Positions 55,150 to 64,000 of a DNA stretch of 64,000 nt are shown here, one piece after another. The translations under genes were made by a program, and so were the position numbers. The stretch is from Eustoma russellianum (lineage: Eukaryota; Streptophyta; Magnoliopsida; Gentianales; Gentianaceae): the NCBI GenBank assembly GCA_036186865.1, contig AP025054.1:4041870-4105869 (forward strand), given 5' to 3'. How positions within the stretch are numbered: position 1 is the stretch's first letter; every line of letters starts with the position of its first letter. The notes beneath the pieces were generated by a model, which was not told where the DNA came from, did not search any database, and worked only from the letters and a program-made list of their open reading frames with translations.

Positions 55150-55495
55150 TCACTGTTCGTCATCCGAACAGAGAGAAGCTATACTCTCCGCACACGCCTT
55201 CAGTTGGCGTCTCAACTGTGCAGATTTGGATTTAATCCGCATCTGCCTATTATCTATGTAGTCGAGACGCTCTTCCTGAACCGTGACATGCGCCCTCACC
55301 TCATCTAACATTTTCCACAGATCTCATACTTCTGTTTGGAGTTCGACAATTTGTCGATCCCGGCGAGGCTCAGAGGGCTCTGGTGGGGGAGGAGGTTGGG
55401 GGAGGAACAGTTGAAGAAGAAGGCACTTCATTTGGCGGTGTTGCCGCCCTACCACTACGTCCACCACGTCGTGCTTGCGCTTTAGTACGAACCAT
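55150..55495 (-). pseudogene. Small coiled-coil protein, copy 2 (broken)
   Basis: Begins MVRTKAQARRGGRSGR, then a one-base frame change in the Pro-rich part (PPPPPEPSEPRRDRQIVELQ), a TGA after LQTEV, then MLDEVRAHVTVQEERLDYID and LRRQLKACAESIASLCSDDE. Architecture and ends match the intact copy at 54073-54405. Both copies share upstream text (TATA..TAGTGAAAT(G/C)AGCGACGACATAG), so a ~1.1-kb tandem duplication made them. Confidence 0.55.
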
Positions 55496-55778
55496 TTTGG
55501 ATTATAAAATAGTTGTTTTATATGTTGTTGTGGGCACACGCTGATCCACTGTCTATATAGTGAAATCAGCGACGACATAGCGACGAATTAGCGACGCAAA
55601 ACATCGTAAGTTGTAAGCATGGGAACTGGACGGACTGTCTTTTTACCGACGACGTACCGACGACTTCGCGACGAAACACGTCGTACGGAATGAAGAGACG
55701 TTTTGCGTCGCAATGTAATCGGTACTTCGTCGGTAAAAGCATATCAAACCGACGTGTTTCGTCGCTGGTCGTCGGTAC

Positions 55779-55935
55779 GTCGTCGGTATATGTGTTTGTT
55801 TGTCTCCGGGATTTGTGTTTCTTGTTCGTCGATGTTCGTCGCTAAGTCGTCGGTATATGTGTTTGTTTGTCTCCCGGATTTGTGTTTCTTGTTCGTCGTC
55901 GTTCGTCGCTAAGTCGTCGGTATTGTGTGCTTGTT
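55779..55935. repeat. 67-bp tandem repeat in the CACTA element
   Basis: Two full units and a partial third start at 55779, 55846 and 55913 with GTCGTCGGTAT.TGTG; each holds CCGGGATTTGTGTTTCTTG or one variant. Confidence 0.85.
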
Positions 55936-56120
55936 TGTGGGTAACGTACTTGGGAACGATAAAACCATTGTCTTTCTTCTTCTCTTCTTCTCTTCTCCAT
56001 TCTTCTCTCATTTCAAACACATCAATCATCAATTTTGAACAAAATACAGAAGTGTGGAATTTTGATTTTTCTACACACGAAAAAAGATAGCTGCTGTTAG
56101 TTTCAAGGTGTAGCGAGAAA

Positions 56121-56660
56121 ATGGATCCGAGGAGAAGCGATAGAAAGTGGATTGTACCAGAGAGTAAACAACGGGGAGTGGTGTTTTAGATTTGTTGAAG
56201 GTCTCGAAGAATTTATTGATTTGCGACGAGTAATGAAAGTGGAACGCAGATTAGATTCCGTGCAAGAAATGCAAGAAACCGTAAATATAAGGATCCGGGT
56301 GACGTGAGGGGTTCACAATATTGAAACAAGGTTTCGTCCACAATTACCATACATGGTACTGTAATCGAGCAAGTTTGATGTGAGTATACAGACAGTTTCA
56401 GATGGTATGGACGCCGCATTTCAAGAAGAAAACCCGTCCGTTCTAGATACGACACATGTTCAACTGCACGACCTCCCTCTAAATGACCCCAACGGCGGTT
56501 TTATCGAAATTCATCTCAACATACAACCGTCTGACAATATGTGAAGACGTAGTCGAAGACGAATACGAGGATGAAGAGGACGACGAGCATGTAGATAAAG
56601 ATGAAGATGAAGACGAAGATGAAGAGTGCGTATGAGGATGCAGATGACCAGGAAGATTGA
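56121..56660 (+). pseudogene. Remnant of an acidic-tailed CACTA gene
   Basis: An ATG at 56121 opens MDPRRSDRKWIVPESK and, in another frame, NGEWCFRFVEGLEEFIDL; multiple stops follow. The 3' end encodes a Glu/Asp run (EDEYEDEEDDEHV and DEDEDEDEE) before TGA. Position and FVEGLEEFID text could reflect the N-terminus of a second CACTA protein. I cannot identify it with confidence. Confidence 0.35.
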
Positions 56661-56959
56661 CGTTAGCCAAAATTTTTTATGTACCTCTTTATATGAAAGT
56701 GTGTATGTGTTGATGTACTTATATTCATGTATATACTACTTTATATTTTGTATTATTTTTTTTCTTTTCAAAAGTGATAAACCGACGCGTTACCGACGAA
56801 ATGTTTCGTCGCTAAATTTGAAATAACGACGACCATGAAAAATAGCGACGAAACTAAATAGCGACGGAAGTTCCGTCGCTATGTCCGTCGCAAAATTTCA
56901 TAGATATAAGCTGAAATTCCCTTCTTCTTCCCCATTTCCCTCCCCCCCGCGAAAACCTC

Positions 56960-57010
56960 CCCTCCCTCCGGCGAAACCCCCCCCCCCCCCCCCCCCCTCG
57001 CGAAGAAATC
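56960..57010. repeat. Poly(C)-rich low-complexity tract
   Basis: Long C runs amid CCCCTCC text. Frames reading through it as Pro-rich protein are artefacts of composition. Confidence 0.8.
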
Positions 57011-57089
57011 CCCTCCGGCGAACCCCCCCGACGAGCTTCCTCTCCGTTGACCTCCCCTCTCCGGTTAGTTTTTCTTCCTATTTCGTTTT

Positions 57090-57960
57090 TTATTGCAATT
57101 ACCGTATATATATGTATATGTATATGTATATTTCGTTTTTATGTATATGTATGTATGTACCGTATGTATGTATGTTACCGTATGTATGTAAATGTATAAT
57201 GTATATTTCGTTTTATGTATATGTATGTATGTACCGTATGTTATGTATGGTACCGCATGTATGTATGTACCGTATGTATGTAGTATGTATATGTATATGT
57301 ATATTTCGTTTTTATGTATATGTATGTATGTACCGTATGTATGTATATGTATATGTATGTATTTCGTTTTTATTGCAATTACCGTATGTATGTATATGTA
57401 TATGTATGTATATGTATTTAATAGATTTGTAAATGTATGTATATGTATATGTATATGTATGTATATGTTTTTAATACATATATACACGGACATATACATA
57501 TATACGGTACACGCACATATACATATTATACGGTATATGTATGTATATGTTTTTAATACATATATACACGCACAAATACATATATACGGTACATATATAC
57601 GGTACATATATTAATTTCGTATTTAAATATAGTTAAATTTGTAAAAAACTGTTTTTAATAGATTTGTAATATATGTTTTGTAATTTTTGTATATAAATAT
57701 ATGTAAAATTATAAGAAACTGTTTTTTTTTGGTAGAATTATGTATGTATATATATTTTTTCTATTTAAATATATTTATAATTATATAATCTATTTTTGGT
57801 ACATATATGTATATGGTATATATATGTATATACGGTATATATATATATATATACGGTATATATATATATGCATATACGGGTATATATATGTATATACGGG
57901 TATATATGTATATGGTATATATATGTATGTACGGGTATATACGGGTATATATGGTATATA
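57090..57960. repeat. TATGTA/ACCGTATGTATG mini- and microsatellite
   Basis: About 870 bp of TATATGTATATG runs with interspersed ACCGTATGTATG words and, further right, ATACGGTATATATAT. Overlapping frames on both strands (Tyr/Ile/Met/Cys-rich) are not genes. Confidence 0.9.
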
Positions 57961-58151
57961 TGCACCAATATTGTTGTTAAGGTTGAATTAGTTGAAATGT
58001 GGTGTGCTTGGCCAATGAATGATGCATGTACAAACTGTTTTGTAAGAGGTTTGCATATGATTTTCGGTATGATTTGCATTTGTCTTTGGAGAGGCCATTA
58101 AGGCTGGGAAACCTCCGTTTAAAAATTATTAATATGTTCCTCTCAGATCTA

Positions 58152-60071
58152 ATGGCTAGTGACGGTTTACCGACGAGATCCACATACCCACCATCTACAC
58201 AGGACCTTCAAGGAGAGTTCGATGCGTTCATTCATCAGCATGATACGTATGCCTCGGTTTCGACCGCCGCTCTGGCTGCGGACTCAGACCATTTACGGTC
58301 TGCCGACATGTCTGCACCCCCCAGACATACGACGCCACCCACACCCAGCGTTTCAGCACCTCATCCGGCGTCTGATGCGGCATCGGACCAGGGTGTCATA
58401 TCAGGACGTCGTCCCCTCCCTTGGTCAAATGATACCCATACGTAAGTAATGATTAATTTATTTAACATGTTTTCAAATATATTTTACGCGTTATTTTTTC
58501 CTAACAACTTAAACTCTTTCAGGTTTGGATCGGACAATGGCGCGCTTTTCGGTTGCATCACCCGGTCCTTCCACCTGAGGCTTGACCCATCTGGATATAC
58601 CTGGGGCCGTGTCACCCCGGAGACACGTAGGTTCTACTGGGATGAGTTTCAGGTATTCAAATTTGATAAATTTCACTTTTTGATGCGTAATCAATCATTA
58701 CTTTTCTAACCACACTTTTATTATTCCTCCGTATGATAATTGCAGAAGTCGTACAGCTGGCCAGCCGACATCGCCCGCGACGTGGAGCAGGCCTGGCGGC
58801 ATAGGGCCGCCAAACGCTACGGGGACTTCGTCAACTCCCTCAAGACCAAGTCGGAGCGTGACCCCACGTGGATAAAGCCTGCCTACGTATCCGAGGCCGT
58901 CTGGGCGGCGTGGGTAGAAGGGTGGAGGGACCCTGCTTATCAAGCCCGCAGCGCCCGGAACGCGGCGAACCGGCGCAGCGGCAACGTACAGGGCCCAGCA
59001 CCTGCCACACACTCAGGTGGATCGGTTTCCCACGCCACCACGATGCGTTCTATGGTGAGTATTTTAATATTGGATTATAACGACCTTCATTGATTTCATT
59101 GGATTATTTACATTCATCGACTTAAGTGGATTATTTACATTCAGTGAGTTAAGTGGATTATCTATATTCGTTGATTACTTATGTTGCGCTGTTGTTTTTT
59201 TGGTATTCGTATATGGTTACTTTAAGTGGTACATGTGATTTGACTTGGGAGAGGCCTTTAAGGTCGGGATACCTCCGATAAACGAATAGGTCATGCCGAA
59301 ATTTTTAAAAATTCTGCATATCACTAACATATTTTATTTTATTCTTTCAGCACCAGGAGACGAGGGAGTGGCCAGCCTCCTACGATCTCTTCTACAAGAC
59401 GCATCGGAAGAGAGCCTCCGACGGAACGGAGGACTGGATCACGACGAAGGCCCGCGGCATCAGTGTAAGTGACTACGATATCATTTGTTTTTTTTTCCTT
59501 AGTTTGTTTTATTGATAAACCATAACAATTCATATTCTCATTTCAGGACGAGTACAACAGATTACTCGCAGATAGGGGCGAACAGGCCGACAAGAACCGC
59601 GCTTATTGGGATGCGGTTCGGACCGTCGGCCCTCAGAATAAGAAGAAGAAGGAGGTGTACGGGGTTGGATCAGCAGCGCCGCGATTCTTTTCCGAAGTTC
59701 TGCATCCAGGTGCTTCCTCTGAGGCCAGCACCTCCGCGCCTTCTGCGACGCCAGAGGATATTTCGCGCCTGGAAGCAGATAATGCGGCGCTGCAGCGTGA
59801 GATAGAGTCCATCAGGACGAGGCAAGAGGAGAGTTTATAGGCACTGCAGTCGCAGCAGCAGGCGATGCAGCAGGCGCTTCAGCAGGCGCTTGAGCATGCG
59901 CAGAATCAGACGATGCAGGTGCAGCAGGCAACGAACCAGCAAATCTTCCAGCTGTCGCAGGTCGTCATGACTTTCATTTCCAACTCCTCGCAGCCTCAGC
60001 CTCAGCCTCAGCCCCGCCCTCCTGATGGTCACTCTTCTCCGCATGATCCCCCTCCATCTTCCTCTTCATAG
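58152..60071 (+). CDS. Five-exon transposase-type gene of the CACTA element (Ptta/En/Spm, PF03004-like)
   Basis: Exons 58152-58441, 58523-58652, 58746-59054, 59351-59464 and 59547-60071 join in phase, every intron has GT...AG (GTAAGT, GTATTC, GTGAGT, GTAAGT; CTTTCAG, TTGCAG, TTTCAG, TTTCAG). Exon 1 is Ser/Pro-rich with an acidic start; exons 2-4 encode a Trp-rich domain like the plant transposase_24 family (GYTWGRVTPETRRFYWDEF, DPTWIKPAYVSEAVWAAWVE, REWPASYDLFYKTHRKR, DGTEDWITTKA); exon 5 encodes a coiled coil (DISRLEADNAALQREIESI) and a Gln/Pro-rich end. An in-frame TAG at 59838-59840 would truncate the product by 77 residues; the frame continues to TAG 60069-60071. An AG at 58142-58145 just before the ATG suggests a leader intron. 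Likely the DNA-binding TnpA-type protein. Confidence 0.75.
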
Positions 60072-60410
60072 TTTTTTATTTTTTCATTGTTTGTACAGTC
60101 TATTTCATTTGTTGTATTGACATTTTCTTTGTACTTTTATATATTCTATCTGACAATTTTACGGATTCTATTTCGTTTGTGTTGTTTAATTATACGAACT
60201 TGAATGCGCAAATACCGTATTACTGTATAATATTTGTACAAATGATTTAATATACAAAATAAAATATATTATAGAAATTAAATAATAATAATAAAAACTT
60301 TTTAATTAATAATGTATTATATTATTAATAAATCAAAAAAAAATTAAAATTTAATATTAAATAATGTATTTAAAATAATTATTAGTAAATTTAATATTTT
60401 TAAAAATAAC
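60072..60410. other. AT-rich 3' flank of the CACTA gene
   Basis: Very AT-rich, no coding. It leads into the right subterminal array. Confidence 0.5.
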
Positions 60411-60890
60411 AAATACCGACGAACCGGCGACGAAATTGGTCTGTCGCAGATCGGAAATAAAAAACAAAAATTTAAAATTAGCGACGAAAAGACATATTAA
60501 CGACGACATTTTGCGACGAAATAAAACGGAAACAAAAAATAAAAAAATAATAAATAGCGACGGTAAAACATATACCGACGAAATTTTGCGACGAAATTCT
60601 TTGTCGCAGAACATTAATAAAAAAATAAAAAATACGAAATAGCGACGAAATAATTTACCGACGAAACAGCGACAACAGAAAAAAGGTCGCAGACCTGACA
60701 GTTTCTCGTCGCAGTTTTGCGACGATACACCGACGCAATTTTTTTCGTCACAATACAGCGACGCATTGCCGACGAAATTTGCTTTGCGACAAGCCGTATA
60801 ACGACATTCATTTTTCGTCGCTATTTCGTCGCTATATGCCTGTAGCGACGAAATAGCGACGTTTTTTGTCTGTCGCTATAGGCTTTTGTT
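60410..60890. repeat. Right subterminal CGACGA motif array
   Basis: Many GCGACGAAA, ACCGACGAAA and TTTCGTCGC words, then CTGTCGCTATAGGC before the terminus. Confidence 0.85.
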
Positions 60891-62795
60891 TTTGTGGTGC
60901 AATACACCACAGCAAAATTGGATTGTAGAAACAAAAAATCGGATATTCCTCAAAATGACTCGAGCTATGATGATCGAGGCTCACGTCCCACAATCTTACT
61001 GGCCAGAGAATGTTGCCACATCCGCCTACTTATCAAATCATTTATCCAGTAAATACTTGATCATCTGATACCATTGCAGATATTGTCCACTTAAACTATC
61101 ATTCTTTCTATTCTTACCCTACCACCCAAAGTTTTTGGTTGCTCGATATTCATTATCCCAAAATTGAACAATCTAAACTTAACATCCGTGCCGAAAAATG
61201 TGCCTTTGTTGGTTATGCTTCCAACCAAAAGGCACATTGTTGTTGTAAACCCACCACACATTTGTGTCCGCATCACTATGGATTGTGTTTTTTTAGAAAT
61301 CAAAAACTTCTTACATCACCAACCTAGTGTTTCGGGGGAGGCAAGAAGTGAACCACTAGACTAGTTAACTAGCTTTGATTGTCTAGAGACTATTCCAACA
61401 AAGCAGGTAGATAGTGCCACCGAGTTTGTCTCTATCATTGCATACGAGGTCGACAAATTAGTGTCCACAACCATTGATTCTTCTTCATTGGATATCCAAC
61501 AAGAAGTAAGTGTTTCATACCTTGTTGAAGTTTCATATGATAATGTTGGTCCCACTTCTACTAATGCTAACACTTCATGAGAACAACAGTATTTTTTACC
61601 TCCAAAGAGGAACCAAAGAGTACCACCTCAGAGATACTCTCCTGAGCACGTATCTCAAAATAGTAGTTATCTAGCACTCATAGACAGAGGGAGCCACAGA
61701 CACTACTCGAGCTTTTTCTGCTGCTATTCTTTCCGACAACATTTTAAAAATGGTACAGGAAGCACACATGCAGGCCGCATTGTGAGAGGCTATGAATATA
61801 GAAATGAGAGATTAACTTGAGAGAACTGTGTAACCAAAAGGAAAGAAACTGGCGAGATGTAGGTGGATGTTTACGATTAAATATAAGACGCATGGTACTA
61901 TGACACAAGATAATGTTGAAAGCGAACAGATATACCTAGACTTATGATATTACTTATTTAGATAATTTCTCTCCGATGGGAAAGATTAATACTATCAGGA
62001 TGTTCTTTTTGATAGAAACAGATCAAGATTGGCCTCTTCATCAATTTAATGTAAAGAATGCCTACCCTACAGGGGAGTTGAAGAAGGAAGTGTATATGGA
62101 AGCACCACTAGGTTTTTCTGAAGGCTTCTCGAGAAATGAAGTTTGAAAGTTAAAAAAAGCCTTATACTGACTTAAGAGAACTGTTCGTGTATAGTTTGGA
62201 CGGTTTGCAATGGCTATGAATCAGAAAAGGTACAAACAAAGTAATGTTGATCACAACTTGTTCTTTAAAAGGAATGGAGGTTTAGTTACTTGCTTGATAA
62301 TCTATGTTGATGATATAATCACAACACAGAATGACGAGGAAGAAATTGCACGGCTTCAGTGGAGTTTGTCAATCTAGTTTGAGACGAACAATTTAAGGGG
62401 CCTACAGTACTTTATAGGGATTGAGGTTTTTGGTCAAGAGTTAATTGCACCTGGTATCCATTCTTTTCCACAAAGTTTTAAGTAGCATCCAATGTTTCAT
62501 GAAACACACTTGCCATCCAGACTTATAGGGTTAATAGACACCTGGCATCCGGATGACCTGCTGATCGACCGTTGACCGCTGAAATCGACCTTTGACCGGA
62601 TTTAACCATACTTTTAACCCAACTTTAACCAAAGTTCACTATTTTACCTTCAAAATTAAAGGAAAAACAAAAGTTTAAGAAAAACTAATTCAAAAATAAA
62701 TAAAAAAAACCCCCACCCCACCCCCCACTCCCGCCATCCACCTCCCTCCCCTACCAATCCACCTTCCTTTCTTCTACCCTCTTCTTTCTCCAACA

Positions 62796-63010
62796 ATGTC
62801 AGCAGAAACCCAAATTCCCTCATTTCTTCCCCATATTACCAAACCCAAGTCTCCTGATCTCACATCCATCACTCTTTCTACTTATCTTCTCCTTTTTCTT
62901 CGAGTTGGGTTATGCTCCAGTTGTTCATGGAGTTTTTGCAACTGCTGTTGAGCTCAAGATAATAAGAAAAGAGCTGGGGGAATCATTAGGGAACTTGGGC
63001 ATATACATTC
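62796..63010 (+). pseudogene. Unidentified gene fragment in the Pack-MULE
   Basis: A frame starts MSAETQIPSFLPHITKPKSP and a neighbouring frame reads GYAPVVHGVFATAVELKIIR and ELGESLGNLGIYIPE. It has a normal coding look but no family I recognise; possibly 5' part of a third captured gene. Confidence 0.35.
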
Positions 63011-63020
63011 CTGAGGTTTT

Positions 63021-63143
63021 TAGCCGTTAGTCGAAACTTCATTTCCGGCGAAATACCGGCCTCTCTGGGTCGTCTCCGTCAACTACGGACCCTTGACCTG
63101 AGCTTCAATCAGCTCACCGGAAACATTCCAGCGACGATCGGAG
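63021..63143 (+). pseudogene. Captured leucine-rich-repeat fragment
   Basis: Encodes FISGEIPASLGRLRQ followed by LRTLDLSFNQLTGNIPATIG, the plant-type LRR consensus (LxxLxLSxNxLTGxIPxxIG) of receptor-like kinases and proteins. About 1.7 repeats, no stop inside, then it ends at unrelated sequence. Confidence 0.8.
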
Positions 63144-63297
63144 TAACAGGGGATAAAAGAAAATTTGCTTAAATCCTTACATGATGATGAAGTATCAATC
63201 TTTGTGTTCTGTTTGTGTTCTCTGTGGTATAAAATGTTCCATATTCGCTGTGGTTTATATAGCTACACAAATGAATGAAAACCAAAATTAAAATTAA

Positions 63298-63348
63298 GCA
63301 TTCAAAGTATTCGATCAAAACGGGGACGAGTTCATCACAGTGGAAGAG
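63298..63348 (+). pseudogene. Captured calmodulin-like EF-hand fragment
   Basis: Encodes AFKVFDQNGDEFITVEE, an EF-hand loop with D1, N3, D5 and E12 in place; the usual Gly6 is Glu. This is typical of calmodulin-like (CML) proteins. Single loop only. Confidence 0.7.
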
Positions 63349-64000
63349 AAAGATGGTTGAAAGAAAGTGGAATTAACCATGGTTTGAAAATTTTGGGCGC
63401 CAAGTGGGAGAAAAATGAAAAATAAAAGAAAAATTGCTAAAAACCATCTATAGTAGGTGATTTTCCAGTTGTCGGATGCCAGATGTCTATTAACCCTATA
63501 AGTCTGGATAGCAAGTGTGTTTCATGAAACATTGGATGCTACTTAAAACTTTGTGGAAAAGAATGGATACCAGGTGCAATTAACTCTTTTGGTCAAAAAG
63601 TAGAATTTTTATATCTCAACGGAAGTATGCATTAGATTTTTCAGACGAGATGGAAATGGTATATTACAAACTCAGTGGCACTCCGATGATTGAGATGGAG
63701 ATTGTAGATTGCACACCAAGTGACACTCTGATGATCGTGAATCACAAGTTGAGAATAGAAGACAAGGCTCCACTGGTATACCGAGATTAGTGTCAAAGAT
63801 TATTGGGAAAATGAATATATCTTTGTCACACAGGATCTAATATTGCATATGTAGTAGGTGTAGTAAGCTAGTTCATGCACAAACCCCAAGCAACACATAT
63901 GGGAGGTAGTTATGAGGATAATCCGATCTTTAAAGGTACACCAGGCAGGGGGATTGTGTTAAAAAAAATGATCAGCTAGATATTGAGGTCTTTACTGATG

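Larger units (their letters stand above)
53514..60899. mobile_element. CACTA-like DNA transposon (7.4 kb)
   Basis: The termini are CACCACAAAAA (53514) and TTTTTGTGGTG (60899), an 11-bp inverted repeat of the CACTA/CMC type. Subterminal arrays of GCGACGAAA/TTTCGTCGC motifs fill 53530-53960 and 60410-60890, where CACTA transposases bind. The host copia sequence reads in frame if CA is taken as a 2-bp target duplication (CTCA|...|CAAT); a 3-bp reading gives TCA/CAA. It carries a five-exon transposase-type gene, small minus-strand genes and an acidic-protein remnant. No full second transposase (TNP2/Transposase_21) was found. Confidence 0.85.
62438..63586. mobile_element. Pack-MULE with captured gene fragments
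   Basis: The 1,149-bp element has terminal inverted repeats of 114 bp (62438-62551 and 63473-63586) matching at about 112 positions, starting GAGTTAATTGCACCTGG. TTTTGGTCAA flanks both ends (62428-62437, 63587-63596). Long TIRs with a 9-10-bp duplication are the mark of Mutator-like elements. The interior has no transposase but carries an LRR fragment and an EF-hand fragment. Confidence 0.88.
60900..64000 (+). pseudogene. Copia remnant, right of the CACTA insertion (continues off the window)
   Basis: Integrase end (NTPQQNWIVETKNR, TRAMMIEAHVPQSYWPENVA), KCAFVGYASNQKAH, linker, then RT with QFNVKNAYPTGELKKEVYME, the catalytic YVDDII (~62300) and QYFIGIEVF. The MULE at 62438-63586 interrupts it, after which IFISQRKYALDF, MIVNHKLRIEDKAP and LGKMNISLSHR follow to the window end at VFTD. 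Many stops and shifts. RNase H lies beyond the window. Confidence 0.85.

Noticed and set aside
56881..57614. Pro-rich and Tyr/Cys/Met-rich frames up to 183 residues
   Set aside because: They read poly(C) and TATGTA satellite on both strands.
53530..60890. Centromere or telomere-type satellite made of CGACGA words
   Set aside because: Motifs are bounded by CACTA-type termini and irregular in spacing, which fits subterminal transposase sites.

Overview
The window is plant nuclear DNA, most likely from a eudicot. It is AT-rich and gene-poor, packed with LTR retrotransposons, LINE, SINE, MITE, CACTA and Mutator-like elements, and it contains spliced gene models with GT-AG introns. I cannot name the species. 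Apart from transposon genes, the only host genes I can support are one gene family: small secreted S-protein homologues (SPH, plant self-incompatibility protein S1 family, PF05938), all on the + strand between 15.5 and 48.7 kb.

Layout. 0.4-0.8 kb: a long near-perfect hairpin. 0.87-3.1 kb: a decayed Ty1/copia remnant with a possible short 3' LTR. 4,783-15,183: a young, complete-length Sirevirus-type copia element with 1.48-kb LTRs differing by about 0.6% (hand count), a perfect GGGAA target duplication, PBS, gag, pol, an extra third ORF and several polypurine tracts. Its coding frames are broken. 15.5-27 kb: the SPH array (gene A, pseudogene B split by a solo LTR, C, D, E, pseudogene F); C and D lie in a tandem duplication. 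28.9-29.3 kb: an RTE-type LINE remnant. 29.7-33.1 and 35.9-49.3 kb: two copies of a larger segmental duplication carrying SPH genes G and H. The second copy was later swollen by a 5'-truncated LINE (36.77-38.33 kb) and a 8.45-kb Gypsy/Tekay-like element (38,572-47,023, TSD TTGAT). The first copy preserves the corresponding empty sites. 47.5-52.5 kb: five copies of a Mutator-like MITE family. 53.3-64.0 kb: a decayed copia element that hosts two later insertions, a 7.4-kb CACTA-like transposon (53,514-60,899) with a five-exon transposase-type gene, and a 1.15-kb Pack-MULE (62,438-63,586) carrying LRR and EF-hand gene fragments.

The SPH genes share a conserved upstream block ending at a TATA box and all predict a signal peptide, four cysteines and the S1-domain motifs. 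Five frames are intact (A, C, D, E, G), H has lost its last ~17-20 residues, and B and F are pseudogenes. Transposons repeatedly hit this array: a Sirevirus lies ~256 bp upstream of gene A's TATA box, a solo LTR splits B, and a SINE-like insertion duplicated the TATA box of G and H. A 10-N assembly gap at 36,917-36,926 is flanked by the same 30 bp on both sides and looks artificial.
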